Counted from the stretch's first letter, positions 17,455 through 27,699 are shown. The stretch: DNA of 64,000 nt from Ktedonospora formicarum (GCF_016587355.1 NZ_BNJF01000004.1:806001-870000), one strand, 5' to 3'. Made by a program: numbers and translations. The notes: a model not told the origin generated them from the sequence alone.

Positions 17455-19674
17455 TTAATTCCCAACTTGCCAGACGCGTACTGTCTGATCCTGTTGCAAG
17501 CCCCCGGCTGTACTGGCGAGATATCTGCCATCTGGCGACCAGGCAAGAGCGGTGATAGTATCCTCGTGCCCGGCACAGGTTGAGGCTAAGCCCAGATCCT
17601 GACCGTTCCAGACACGAATGGTCTGGTCAGCAGTGGTCGCGGAGGCAAGATAGCGACCATCTGGAGACCAGGCAACGGGGGTGGCATACTGGTTATAATT
17701 CTGGTTATAGCTTTTGCCAAGCGAACCGGCATCCCAGATCTCAACAGAGGTACTGCCCGCTGAAGCAATCCAGGTATTGTGAGTGGAAGACCAGGAAAGC
17801 GTGGCAGTATCGCCAAGCGTGTTTCTCAGGTCAAATTTGTGTTTGTAGGGATCAGGATCAGGTTTGCTTCCTAACGTCCAGATGATCGTCCAGCTAAAAG
17901 CTCCATTAGGATTGGTCAGGCCGAGAGCTAGTTGCTTGCTATCCGGCGACCAGGCAATAGCCTCCACCGCATCGGGAACAGAGAGTGTATAGAGGGGGTC
18001 ATGATTGGTATTCCCATCCCAGATACAAAGAAGCGTGCTCCCCAGGCCGCTCGTATTCCTTCCCGAGACAGCCAGGAATTTGCTGTCAGGCGACCAGGCA
18101 ATGTGCTGACCAGGGAGCGTAAAGTATGCGCGTCGCTGGTGAGAAGTTGTGTCAAATATCTCGACCATTTGTAGAGGATAGTCATTGGTTGTGGAACCCT
18201 CATTTTCAAGAACGGCGAGAGCTTTACCGTCTGGTGACCAGGCAATCTGGAGAATCTGCGGCATCGATAGGTTGCTGATGCTCCAGAGATCCTCACCTGT
18301 GGTGGCATTCCAGACATGCAGGAGCGTATCGCCTTCGACGGAGGCCACATAGGTACTGTCCTTCGACCAGGCCACACTGGTAAGTTTACTCGTGTGCTTA
18401 TAGGTGTGAAGCAGCCTGGCCTGATTGAGAAAGCGGCTCGTGATGGTCGTGTCATTGGTCGAGGGATACTGGCTTTTGTTCGTTGTATCAGGATGTGTGC
18501 CAAACGCAAAATGGGTAGAGCCCCACCAGGTAAGTCCACTGCCAACCAGCATGGCAGTAATCAATCCGCTCCCGATCAAGGCCCGTCGCGAGTAAGATGC
18601 TCCTTGGGTGGATGCGGGTGTCTCTGTAATGGGTGAGAACTGGGGAGGAAGTGTACCATAAGCGGGGGGAGCGGTTCGCGTTGGCGCGAGGCTATCCGGC
18701 GTCGGGGCGACCGCTAGCGTTGATCCCGTGCCCAGTGGTGGTATGGGAAGTTGTTGTGCTATCTGATATGGTGCCACAAGAGCATATGGAGGCGTGGACT
18801 CCGACATGACTGGCCCAGGAGTAAAATCCTGAGGGCTGAGATAACGCCCGCTGAGGTGTGCCTGCTCCAGCGCTTCCGCAAAATCCTGTACACGGGCGTA
18901 ACGCCGGTGATAATCCTTAGCGAGCGCGGTGAGTATAACCTGCTCAACTGCCAAGGAGATCTCTGGTACACACTCGCGCAGAGATCTGGGAGGTGTTGTG
19001 AGATGCTGGGTAGCGATGGCGAGATAACTTTCACCCTGGAATGGGCGCGTTCCGGTCAGCCATTCGTAGACCACGATAGCCAGAGCATATTGGTCGCTAG
19101 CTGGTCGCGGCTTGCCCCGCAACTGCTCCGGCGCCATATAGGGGATCGTGCCGGTAATCTCTTCTACCGTCTGCGAGCGAGAATTGCGCACCTGTGTGGC
19201 AATGCCAAAGTCGCTCAGAAAGACCTCATCCTGCTCATCCAACAGCATATTCTCCGGCTTGATATCGCGATGGATCAGTCCGTGATCGTGCGCGTATTGT
19301 AGCGCTGAGGCGATCTGCTTGAGGGGAGGAAGGATGGCCTCAGGAGAGTGAGGAACGCCGCGCTCAAAATAGTGGCGCAGAGTGCCATGAGCGGCATAAT
19401 TCAAGACCAGATATGCAGTATCGTCTTCGATGCCAAACTCCAGAATACGGACGATGTGAGGATGCCGCAGCCTGGCAACAGTGCGGGCCTCGGCGAGAAA
19501 TCCCTCTTGATCGGCCTTACTCAGCTGTGCCTGGAGCACCTTGATTGCGGCCTGCATTTCAAGGTGTTTGTGAAGGCCCAGATAAACCTCAGCAAAGCCT
19601 CCGGCACCTAGTCGTTTCGTCAGCGTATAATTGCCAAGTTGCTTGCCAAGGAACCTGCCAACCAAATGAGTCAT
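17455..19674 (-). CDS. Ser/Thr protein kinase with transmembrane segment and WD40 domain (RD type)
   Basis: The start is chosen at 19674 (MTHLVGRFLGKQLGNYTL); upstream in-frame residues do not resemble the family. The kinase domain has GAGGFAEVYLG, Lys in AAIKVLQ, catalytic HRDIKPEN and DFG, so all key residues are present. The Pro/Thr-rich juxtamembrane part precedes a TM segment near ALIGSGLITAMLVGSGL. The C-terminal half has WD40 blades with WSPDGKALAV, WSPDSKFLAV, WSPDGRYLAS repeated. It is the first gene of a two-kinase operon with 15396-17435. Confidence 0.93.
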   Translation of the reverse strand: MTHLVGRFLGKQLGNYTLTKRLGAGGFAEVYLGLHKHLEMQAAIKVLQAQLSKADQEGFLAEARTVARLRHPHIVRILEFGIEDDTAYLVLNYAAHGTLRHYFERGVPHSPEAILPPLKQIASALQYAHDHGLIHRDIKPENMLLDEQDEVFLSDFGIATQVRNSRSQTVEEITGTIPYMAPEQLRGKPRPASDQYALAIVVYEWLTGTRPFQGESYLAIATQHLTTPPRSLRECVPEISLAVEQVILTALAKDYHRRYARVQDFAEALEQAHLSGRYLSPQDFTPGPVMSESTPPYALVAPYQIAQQLPIPPLGTGSTLAVAPTPDSLAPTRTAPPAYGTLPPQFSPITETPASTQGASYSRRALIGSGLITAMLVGSGLTWWGSTHFAFGTHPDTTNKSQYPSTNDTTITSRFLNQARLLHTYKHTSKLTSVAWSKDSTYVASVEGDTLLHVWNATTGEDLWSISNLSMPQILQIAWSPDGKALAVLENEGSTTNDYPLQMVEIFDTTSHQRRAYFTLPGQHIAWSPDSKFLAVSGRNTSGLGSTLLCIWDGNTNHDPLYTLSVPDAVEAIAWSPDSKQLALGLTNPNGAFSWTIIWTLGSKPDPDPYKHKFDLRNTLGDTATLSWSSTHNTWIASAGSTSVEIWDAGSLGKSYNQNYNQYATPVAWSPDGRYLASATTADQTIRVWNGQDLGLASTCAGHEDTITALAWSPDGRYLASTAGGLQQDQTVRVWQVGN

Positions 19675-20866
19675 GTCTGTCAACAGCCTTTCGTCTCGAA
19701 GTAAATTTCGATACCAGATGAAATATCCTGAGCGGAAGAATCTGCCTGAGAAGTGCCCCACATTGTCCTCACCCGCGCCACTCTAGGCGGCTTGATCGGC
19801 AGGCTGCGAAAGCCAGATTTCCCTCGCCCATCATTCATCCCAATGATGGTTGGCAAAACCTGCATATCTCATGCACCGCAGCCAGGAAGCAGTTGTTGCG
19901 TTTGAGCGCTTCGCGGAGATTTGACGGAGCATCTTTATGACCTTTTCATTTAGAGAACGAGCGCTGATCCAGAAAAAAAGGCGCAGATGGTGAGCCAAAT
20001 CCCTTTAAGAAGAAATGGCCTAAGATTCTTTATGTTATCTTCTGGTTTGCAGATCTGATGATGCTCATATACTGTTTTATACCTCCTTGAGATCATTGTC
20101 TGCTTTTTCAGAAGCTTACAGGGAAAAGGGAAATTCTGCCAGGACAAAAACCGGTCAAAATAGGCGAATTTGCTCATATCACTGCATATGCTGATTTTCT
20201 TTAATTTTACTCCAAATATAGTAGAAGCAAAGAAAATCAGAAGAAAGGAACTATTTCCATGCATTTTGAAAGCCGCTTGCGCGAAGAGCGATTACCCATC
20301 ATGTATTCTCTAACATCGAGTGCAGATTTTTTCTGTTTAGGTACAAAATCACTCGTTAGGTAACATCCCCTGGGACGAAGAAAGGCAAGTAGAAACTGAA
20401 GTACTCAATGTTCCTCTGATACGATTCTTGAGCAGACACTCTCCTTGATGCTCAAGATCCAGATCAACAAGGTATAACATCATCTCAGTGTCCTGGAATG
20501 ATCTCCGTTGGGACCAGATAGATCTTCATGTGCTTGCTTTACATAAACAGAGGTGCCTCTCATGAGCCTTTAAGCAAGCGAGTGATAGCCTCCGTTCGCA
20601 TAACGTAGCGATGAGCTCAACATGAGAATTGTTGGTTATCTGTCATTATGCTTGCAGTCGCATGGAAGCGATAACTAGGAACAGCTTGTTCTCAAACGAG
20701 AGGGAAAAGAGCTACACTCAGACGCTCCCCCAGGCTACCAACGCAAGTGGCTTCCCCCTCTTGCCCCTCCTTTTGGTGGATGATTTCCGCCCAGACTGAA
20801 TATATACTGACATCTACAACTTCCTGTATATGCAGCACCATCATTCAGCAAAGGAGAATTTTGGCA
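19675..20866. other. 1.2-kb region without a recognisable gene
   Basis: AT-richer than its surroundings, with only short frames lacking family motifs (for example 19950-20264 minus). A sequence near 20345-20370 distantly resembles the GTAAC-type promoters described elsewhere here but lacks correct spacing and a -10. No tRNA or strong hairpin was seen. Confidence 0.5.
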
Positions 20867-21721
20867 ATGGAGACGTCTCTGTCAGAGGAAAAGAGAGCAG
20901 TCAAGCAAGCAGCAATTGCTCGTCTTGATCTGCTTACTATTGCTGCAATTGGCATCGTCGCCTATTTGCTTGCATCCATTACCCATGAAGCATTGGGACA
21001 TGGACTGGCAGCTATCCTTCTGGGGCTCCATCCACAACATGTTTCATCGGTTGACCTCGAGGTAAGTTTTGTCGGCGTGCCTGACTGGAAACGGCAAGTT
21101 GTCGATGCTGCTGGCTGCAGTGCTCAAGTAATAGTCGCGTTCCTCGCGCTCGGCATATTGTCTCTCATACGTACACGCGACGCGCACCTTCGCTACTTCC
21201 TCTGGCTTCTCTCCACGATCAGTTTGATTATCCCCGGTGGCTATCTTATGGTTCTCACTTTTGCAGGTTTTGGAGACTGGAATAGTTTTGTCGATGGATT
21301 ACCATCGCCTCTGTTATGGAAGACGGCGCTGACTCTCCTAGGTATTCTTATCTCCCTGCTTGGGCTATTCCTGGGTGCCCGCAACCTGGAACCATTCGCC
21401 GGATATGCGACAAATGGGCCTGATAGTCGGAGGAAGCGTCGTATCACGTTGACCTTCACCCCCTACATAGCGGGTAGCGCAGCGCTGACACTCTCAGCTA
21501 TCTTTAATCCGGTGAGCCCAATGCTGATCCTTATCTCAGGGGCCGCGGCAAGTTTCGGAGGAACGGCTTTTCTCATGGCAATCAACTCAGTTGCACGAAA
21601 ACCACCTGCTACTGTCCCAAAAATGCCAGTTACGCCCATACGCAACTGGTTCTGGATATGTTGTGGTCTTGTTGCTCTGTTCATCTATTTCATTGTTCTC
21701 GGTCCAGGGCTTCCCCGTTGA
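20867..21721 (+). CDS. Multi-pass membrane protein with an HEALGH motif
   Basis: The start is ATG at 20867 (METSLSEEKRAVKQ), with AAGGAG ten bases upstream. About 284 residues with seven to eight hydrophobic segments. TM1 ends in THEALGHGLAAILLG, reminiscent of M50-type intramembrane metalloproteases, but the spacing is H-E-x3-H rather than H-E-x2-H, so protease activity is not assured. No second metal-binding motif is obvious. No operon partner. Function unknown. Confidence 0.7.
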   Translation: METSLSEEKRAVKQAAIARLDLLTIAAIGIVAYLLASITHEALGHGLAAILLGLHPQHVSSVDLEVSFVGVPDWKRQVVDAAGCSAQVIVAFLALGILSLIRTRDAHLRYFLWLLSTISLIIPGGYLMVLTFAGFGDWNSFVDGLPSPLLWKTALTLLGILISLLGLFLGARNLEPFAGYATNGPDSRRKRRITLTFTPYIAGSAALTLSAIFNPVSPMLILISGAAASFGGTAFLMAINSVARKPPATVPKMPVTPIRNWFWICCGLVALFIYFIVLGPGLPR

Positions 21722-22095
21722 ATACAAACTTGCAAAATCCACATCCCCTGTCGCTTGTCTCTTTTTTCGGGGAAAAGAAAACGATGCATGTTCGCTACTA
21801 CATCGTTTTCTTTCTTCACAAAATGCCCGGGAGCGCGTGCCTCATGCAACAAGAACCTTTGCGGCACACCGACACCTGGGACACCCGGAAATTTGGAGCG
21901 GCGGAATTGGGAGATTCACGTCGAACCGCTTGCCCTCTCCTCATTGAACCAGTCAGAGATGAGAGAGGCATAGCATTATCGTCTTTTTTGCGCGATTTGA
22001 AGCGGGGAGAGCCACACGTGTCTCCTTTCTTGAGGCGACAGTATCAAGAAAGGGTGACAAATATGCCATTTCTTGATACTGACAAAGCAGACGCT
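21722..22095. other. Convergent intergenic region with a stem-loop
   Basis: Contains a 13-bp perfect inverted repeat (22039-22051 with 22069-22081) just past the stop codon of the minus-strand pseudokinase gene, a candidate terminator. The short frames across it have no recognisable content. Confidence 0.5.
22039..22081 (-). terminator. Candidate terminator of the pseudokinase gene
   Basis: Stem of 13 bp with a 17-nt loop, 15 bp beyond the stop codon at 22096. The loop is long and no clear U tract follows. Confidence 0.45.
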
Positions 22096-24186
22096 CTATT
22101 CCCAGTAGACGGCATCGATATAGATGCTGGTGCTGCCAGATGCATACATAGTAATGCCTACATTGAGTATCCCTGGGATGTTTTTCGATAAGGTATAACT
22201 TATGGCGTTCCACTCCCCTGCCGCGAGGCTAACCACCGGTCCATTAGCCCAATTACTGGTAATTGTGTTGCCAATCGCGATACTAGCTGAGACCGAGGGA
22301 GAACCTGCTGGTACATAGATATAGGCGGTAATTGTTTGCCCCTGAGAGAATGTGGCTCTGACAGAGGTGTATGATTGAGCATTGATATTTGCCTGAAGTG
22401 CGTATAGGCCCGCGTATGCATACTGAGAACTGGCCTGTAGGGGGCAGTTATCGCACGACCAGCCCTGAGGGGCACCCTCAAATGAATAGAAATCCGATGG
22501 TGGTGGCGGTGTCGAGACCGACGTTGGATTGGTGGCGGGACTCCCTGTGCTAGGGGTGTTACGAGGTTGGGTTGAGGACGTTTGTCCGGGTTTGGGAGTG
22601 CCTTGAGCCTGGGGGGTATTCTTAGGACCAGACGACCCTGGATCGCCAGATGTATGTGTTGCTTTTGATGTAGGGTGAACTCCTGGTGTGGTATTGGCTT
22701 CTGTCTGTTGCTGCTGAGTAGTGGTCGCAATAAGTTGCACCGGAAAATGTGTAGATGAGTTAGGTCGCTGGAAAGCATAAACGAGCGTTGTCGCACAAAT
22801 GCAGACGAGAATGATGACAGTAATTGATAGGATGAGGAAGCCTCTACGCCTTTTTGAAACTGCAAGGGGAGCCTTTGGCTCTGTGTGTGGCGTGAGTATG
22901 GAGATATCTGTTTGCTCGCTTGGCGATAATGGCTCTACTGTCTCTTTAACCTCTACTGTCTCCTTAACAAAGAACTTGTCAGCCTTGCTGTCAACAAATA
23001 ATGGTTCACGAGTTGAAGTTGCATTGTCGAATGGCTTCGTCGCCGGTATTGACGGTTGGGGCGTGGTCATACGCGTTATCTGCCTATTATCGATCGGCTT
23101 GCGAACGGTCGGCTGAGGTATAGTCATGGGGCGCGATGGTTGATCCTGAGATGCTGAGGAGGAACGCGGCGCGAGGGTGGATGTGATGCGTGTCGAGGGC
23201 GTCGGTCGCTGCGTTTCCTTGTTCAGGTGTATGTCCTTGCTCTTCTGCGCCTCCTGGCTGACACTGGTGAAGGCACTGGGAGGCGCCACTGGTGGGATGG
23301 CAGTTGCTTTGGTGGCATTCGTTGAATGAGAAATCTTCGTTTCTGATGGCTTCTCCATCGTAGCAGGTGTCTGGATCGCGGTCAGGAAATCCTGGACACG
23401 CTCAAAACCCTGCTGAGATTCGGGATCAAGCACTCTGTTCACCGCAGCCTGGATCTGCGACGGCACTGATGCCGGAAGCGTGACGCGAGCCTGTGGGAGC
23501 CAGTTGCCAGGCGAATTCATAGGGCGCGAATTGCGAGAGGGTGTCGAGGAGGTCTGCCCACTACTCAGGATACTCACAAAGATGCTGACCAAAGCATAGA
23601 GATCGCTTTGCTCGCTATATTCACCATGTGGTTGCGAAGGCAAAGGTTTAAGGGAAGGTTCTGAAGATGTGTTTGTAGGCAAAGAAATGAAATAGAAGTC
23701 GGCGAGCAGTGCCTCGTTATTGGCATTGAAAAGAATGCTCTGTGGAGTAAGATTGCCGTGCACGGTATTGTGCTCGTGAGCGTAGGCGAGCGCCTCGCCA
23801 ATACGTGTAGCAATCGTTAAGGCTTCATCGAGCGAGAAGGGCTGAGGCCACTGGCGCAAGATACGGTTATGCAGGGAACGAAAAGGAGCGAAGTCGTTAA
23901 TGATATAAGGGGTAGAGGTTTCTTCTTCGATCCCATAGGCAACGATAGGTAAGATATAGGAATGCTTCAATTCCTGAAACAATTGAGCTTCACGAAGAAA
24001 TTGTCGCTGACTATCTGGCAAGGAAAGCGAGTGAGCGTGGAAATGCTTGAGAACCACGGTCTGCTTTTGGTGAGCATCGTTTGAAGTCTCTCCCAGATAG
24101 GTATGGCTGTGTGAATGAAATGAAAGCTGGGCGGTAAGTAAATAGCCAGCAAGAGTCTTGCCGACAAGGCTTTCCGTCGTTTGCAT
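22096..24186 (-). CDS. Membrane-anchored pseudokinase with a C-terminal jelly-roll-like domain
   Basis: Residues 10-275 have the Ser/Thr kinase fold of its neighbours (VVLKHFHAHS, REAQLFQELKHSYILPIVAY), but the glycine loop is absent (QLSFHSHSHTYLG). The catalytic loop reads HGNLTPQSIL, with Asn for the catalytic Asp, and DFG is DFY. Catalysis is therefore unlikely. A Ser/Thr/Pro-rich stretch leads to a TM helix (ILSITVIILVCICATTLVYA), then a long Thr/Pro linker. A C-terminal ~125-residue beta-rich domain (DFYSFEGAPQGWSCDN to STSIYIDAVYWE) resembles carbohydrate-binding jelly rolls. It may be a surface sugar-sensing or scaffolding receptor. Confidence 0.82.
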   Translation of the reverse strand: MQTTESLVGKTLAGYLLTAQLSFHSHSHTYLGETSNDAHQKQTVVLKHFHAHSLSLPDSQRQFLREAQLFQELKHSYILPIVAYGIEEETSTPYIINDFAPFRSLHNRILRQWPQPFSLDEALTIATRIGEALAYAHEHNTVHGNLTPQSILFNANNEALLADFYFISLPTNTSSEPSLKPLPSQPHGEYSEQSDLYALVSIFVSILSSGQTSSTPSRNSRPMNSPGNWLPQARVTLPASVPSQIQAAVNRVLDPESQQGFERVQDFLTAIQTPATMEKPSETKISHSTNATKATAIPPVAPPSAFTSVSQEAQKSKDIHLNKETQRPTPSTRITSTLAPRSSSASQDQPSRPMTIPQPTVRKPIDNRQITRMTTPQPSIPATKPFDNATSTREPLFVDSKADKFFVKETVEVKETVEPLSPSEQTDISILTPHTEPKAPLAVSKRRRGFLILSITVIILVCICATTLVYAFQRPNSSTHFPVQLIATTTQQQQTEANTTPGVHPTSKATHTSGDPGSSGPKNTPQAQGTPKPGQTSSTQPRNTPSTGSPATNPTSVSTPPPPSDFYSFEGAPQGWSCDNCPLQASSQYAYAGLYALQANINAQSYTSVRATFSQGQTITAYIYVPAGSPSVSASIAIGNTITSNWANGPVVSLAAGEWNAISYTLSKNIPGILNVGITMYASGSTSIYIDAVYWE

Positions 24187-24597
24187 TGGAGTACTCCGGT
24201 TGTAGAGGGACCAGTAAGGTACTAAATAATAGGAGGTAGGAATTTCAAAATAGATATAATTGAATCTACTTTATATTGTACAGCTTTCATGCCGAAATTC
24301 AAGATACTAGGAGTAGCGGGCAAGGCACTTATCAGGCTGGATCATCTGATCAGGGCAATTACCACCATCCGGCAGGCGCTGAACCATAAGCCAGAGCATG
24401 GTGCGTGGTTTGTCACTCATCACCCCCTGTTCAACCAAGTCGCATCTTTTTATTGCTAGTAGTTCCTGGCACGGCCTTATTCAGGTTGTGCCAGGAACTA
24501 TCGTGGACAGCAGTTCATTTACCATCGATTGCGCCACATGATGCAATCAAGCTGACAAGCCAATCATCGAGCAACTTTGACGTCTTGGGCTCAGTTA
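24187..24597. other. Intergenic region with a stem-loop
   Basis: No gene recognised. A 13-bp perfect inverted repeat lies at 24460-24472 and 24488-24500 (15-nt loop). Confidence 0.5.
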
Positions 24598-24780
24598 TCA
24601 TCTTGATGATCTCGATTGACTCTTAAAAGGAGATGCCCCGGTTGTAACCGTCGCTTTGGATTTGCCAGGTCGAAGTAACTGTAATAATGCTTCCGCAGCG
24701 GGGCCCGAAGATGCTGGATTCAGACCAGTTATCAGCTTGCCATCAATCTGCACATAGGAAGTGTCAAGAACTGGACGGTT
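24598..24780 (-). pseudogene. C-terminal remnant of a DJ-1/PfpI-family protein
   Basis: The minus frame ending at the TGA at 24598-24600 reads RPVLDTSYVQIDGKLITG, then LNPASSGPAAEALLQLL. This is the characteristic C-terminal end of type-1 glutamine-amidotransferase-like (ThiJ/PfpI) proteins. The rest of the gene, including the nucleophilic Cys, is missing, and there is an in-frame stop upstream near 24785. Confidence 0.7.
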
Positions 24781-24849
24781 CTTTCAGACAAGAGCACCTT
24801 TTACCGATATTTACGCCTGCGGCGCATTTACAAATCTAGCCGAATGATC

Positions 24850-26193
24850 CTACTTCCTACTTGTGTTTGGTTGGGGGACTGCACCAGAAGACGATGACTG
24901 GTGCCGATCCTCAATCAGCCAAAGCGAGAGCTGTTCTGGTTGCACTGTTTCTTGCACAACCTGAAGAATATGCCCACACAGAGGCTCCAACTCAACCTCC
25001 TGCTGGACTGTGGCACGAAACCCCTCTAAGGCGCGTGCAGCATCGTATTTTTGACGATAGAAGCGCTGGTCAATTATTTGTTGGATACGCTGGCGCAAGG
25101 GGTGAAAGAGCGTTGCCACAAGGAGAGTAGAGATGACAATCACTGGAGCTTCATTTGCTTTGAGCCACACATCAACAACCGCTTGCCCACCAATGATCAA
25201 CCCAATGTAGATCAGCCCCAGCAGGAGTGTGAGCAGACCATAGACCAGGCTGCGATTGATGATGACATCGATATCCCACAGTCGGTAGCGCAGCAGGGCT
25301 ATTCCGATCCCTATTGGGATCAGCACAAAAATGCCCGTCCAGATAACAGGATTGGCGAGGTGATACCAGGAGTCCGGTTCGTTCAGGATAGGGATAACTA
25401 AAGGGAGCAGATTCTGCAGAATCAGTCCAATGACAAAGGCAGCAAAGCCGGAAGCGAACCACTTGATCTGCTGGCGCTCTATCGCCGATGCAGCGGCTCG
25501 GTAGCGATACACCTGCATTCCCACAGTGATAAGAAAAATCCCATATGCAGCAACACCGAACCAGGTGAAGAGTGGTGCAAACGACAAGCAAACCAGAACC
25601 ACGAATAGCACAGGCAATAGCCAGGCCCACCGTGGTACAAAACGGCCATCAGGAAAAATGGCAAAGAGCGTCATCAGTCCAATCCATGCCAGAGGCTGGA
25701 GCAGATCTCCCAGCAAGCCGAGCAGGCCAGGAAGAGGAACATGCTCAATGCTCACGCAGGCAAAGGTAATGAGCCAGAGAGAGGTGAACAGACGTATGCG
25801 CCTCTGTTTTGTGCGCCAGAAGATGAGCGTTGCCAGCCCCAGGTAAAACACGATCTGGATCAGATCGCATATCAGGGCATAGAGGGCATAGCCTTCCGGC
25901 AACCAGCCATAGTGTGCTAAGGCTGGGAATTGCGTCACTGAGAGTTGAACCACCTGAGCACAACTACCTCTGGTTGGATCAGCACAAGCCGTATGATAGA
26001 ATGCAAAAGCTGCCACAAGATTGTTTACAAGATAGAACAGATCACAGACGACAAGAAGGCTGCAGAGTGCCTGGACCAGCCAGAATATCAGCCTTCTCAA
26101 ACGCATCTCTGATTTCATCGGCTTGTTTGGGTAAGCTGAGAAAGCAGCATGCAATGCCCTGCCTTTCGATTGATTCTGGGAAGTCTGATCCAT
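24850..26193 (-). CDS. Orphan multi-pass membrane sensor ending in a half GAF domain (paralogue 1)
   Basis: 447 residues with about eight to nine hydrophobic segments. After TM1 comes a short outer loop with a cysteine pair (TACADPTRGSC). After the last TM the family core reads LRYRLWDIDVIINRSLVYG, then FHPLRQRIQQIIDQRFYRQKYDA. It ends soon after VVQETVQPEQLSLWL, where the first helix and strand of a GAF domain would be. No kinase, ATPase or other output domain follows. It has its own conserved promoter at 26279-26312. It probably senses an external or membrane signal and passes it to a separate protein. Confidence 0.8.
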   Translation of the reverse strand: MDQTSQNQSKGRALHAAFSAYPNKPMKSEMRLRRLIFWLVQALCSLLVVCDLFYLVNNLVAAFAFYHTACADPTRGSCAQVVQLSVTQFPALAHYGWLPEGYALYALICDLIQIVFYLGLATLIFWRTKQRRIRLFTSLWLITFACVSIEHVPLPGLLGLLGDLLQPLAWIGLMTLFAIFPDGRFVPRWAWLLPVLFVVLVCLSFAPLFTWFGVAAYGIFLITVGMQVYRYRAAASAIERQQIKWFASGFAAFVIGLILQNLLPLVIPILNEPDSWYHLANPVIWTGIFVLIPIGIGIALLRYRLWDIDVIINRSLVYGLLTLLLGLIYIGLIIGGQAVVDVWLKANEAPVIVISTLLVATLFHPLRQRIQQIIDQRFYRQKYDAARALEGFRATVQQEVELEPLCGHILQVVQETVQPEQLSLWLIEDRHQSSSSGAVPQPNTSRK

Positions 26194-26278
26194 ATCTGGT
26201 TAGTCCTTCTTTTTTCTTTCGTCGGTAGCGGCACATCTCTTGTCGTACTAGTTTTCGTTTTAAAACCGCACTCATCCA

Positions 26279-26312
26279 ATTCTAGCATGGAAAGTGTCCT
26301 AAAACCGTTACG
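26279..26312 (-). promoter_or_regulatory. Direct-repeat (SARP-like) promoter of sensor 24850-26193
   Basis: On the minus strand: CGTAACG, 4 bp, TAGGACA, 10 bp, TAGAAT. This is one base longer before the -10 than the seven other copies. The predicted leader is about 80 nt. Confidence 0.75.
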
Positions 26313-26397
26313 GTTCTTCAAAACTTTATCGAGTGAATATCGCGGAGTAGTCAGCCTACAACTCTCTCACCCCTTTAATCATCCTTATCCACGCCAC

Positions 26398-27699
26398 TCA
26401 CAAGGGGCGACCAACTTCTACAACCTGCTTTTTGGTCTCTTGTGAAAGTGGGAGCACCCATAGCGAGGTGTGCGCAGGCTGCATCGTTTCCTGAACAACC
26501 GTCAACAGATGCTCACTCAACTGGTCCAGCTCCACTTCCTGACGCAACATGGTGCCGAACCCGTCAACCATTTTGCTCGCGTCATACCTACGCCGGTAGA
26601 AGCGCCGATCGATCGCCCACTGAACGCGTCGGCGTAAAGGGTGGAAGAGAGCAGCGATGGCCAGGGTCGAGCCAATAATGAACACCGGATGGTCCTGCTC
26701 CTGGCCGGCCAGAACATATGCAAGGGACTGCAATGCCAGGATGAGGCCAACGTAGATGAGCGCCAGAATGGCTGTAAGGATGCTATAAACCAGGGTGCGG
26801 CGGATCAGGATGTCAATGTCCCACAGGCGATAGCGGAGAATAGCCACCCCAATACCCAGGGGGAGAAATGCGAACAAGAAGAATCCGAGTTCTTCGTTAA
26901 ACGCGAAACCGTCTTCAGGCAAGAAAAACGAGAAGGCAAAAATCGCCAATCCCAACAAAAACCACTTGGTCTGCTGTTTTTCGAGCGGTGAAGAGACGCG
27001 CCAATAACGATACACCTGGCTCAAGAGAATCAGGAATACTTCCAGGCCGATCGGATAGGTAAATAGGGATTGGAGAAACTCATCATTCAATATCGCTGGC
27101 GGTATCAGAGCGTATGTCGCCAACACACTCACTACTTCCAATGTCAGGTGAATCAAGGACAATGGCACAACCAGCCACAACGCGCGACGTGGAGTTGGTT
27201 TGCCATTGGGAAAGAAAAAGAAATAGAGCAAGAGCAGCGGCCAACACACCGCATTGGCGTCGTAAAACGCAAGAGGAATCAGCCTCGCGGCATAGATCGG
27301 ATTGTTAAACAAGTACTCCCCGATGAAAATTACAACGAAGGCGCTATACCAGGCAAACCAGTTCTTGCGCGCCCGCCATACAATCACGGTCGCGACAACC
27401 AGGATCGGCAGCGTAAAGAGTATATCAAAGATAATTTGCTCAATGGCATACTGGGAGAGCGTCAGCCCGCGCGTGGCTGCCCCACTCTGTACAAAGGCAT
27501 TGCTTATAAAAACCTGGGTACCGATGACGTATGGTTCAATGGTTAGGGCTGTCACGCGCTCATAGTACAACGGCAGGCTGGCAAAACCCACAAGCAAAAA
27601 GACGACATTGACGAAGAAAAGCGCCACAAAAAACCAGAGAAGTAAGCGCTCTCGCGCGGACCTGGACGTGACCATGTTCTGGGGTGTGATCTGTTTCAC
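26398..27699 (-). CDS. Orphan multi-pass membrane sensor ending in a half GAF domain (paralogue 2)
   Basis: 433 residues with the same layout: about eight hydrophobic segments, then LRYRLWDIDILIRRTLVYS, FHPLRRRVQWAIDRRFYRRRYDA and VVQETMQPAHTSLWVL, stopping about 20 residues later. It differs from its relatives in lacking the outer-loop cysteine pair after TM1 (ERVTALTIEPYVIG instead), so its sensory input may differ. No output domain. Transcribed from its own promoter at 27748-27780. Confidence 0.8.
   Translation of the reverse strand: MKQITPQNMVTSRSARERLLLWFFVALFFVNVVFLLVGFASLPLYYERVTALTIEPYVIGTQVFISNAFVQSGAATRGLTLSQYAIEQIIFDILFTLPILVVATVIVWRARKNWFAWYSAFVVIFIGEYLFNNPIYAARLIPLAFYDANAVCWPLLLLYFFFFPNGKPTPRRALWLVVPLSLIHLTLEVVSVLATYALIPPAILNDEFLQSLFTYPIGLEVFLILLSQVYRYWRVSSPLEKQQTKWFLLGLAIFAFSFFLPEDGFAFNEELGFFLFAFLPLGIGVAILRYRLWDIDILIRRTLVYSILTAILALIYVGLILALQSLAYVLAGQEQDHPVFIIGSTLAIAALFHPLRRRVQWAIDRRFYRRRYDASKMVDGFGTMLRQEVELDQLSEHLLTVVQETMQPAHTSLWVLPLSQETKKQVVEVGRPL

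Noticed and set aside
20340..20375. GTAAC and GGGACG close together
   Set aside because: Spacing is wrong by a base, no -10 follows, and the nearest gene is 500 bp away.
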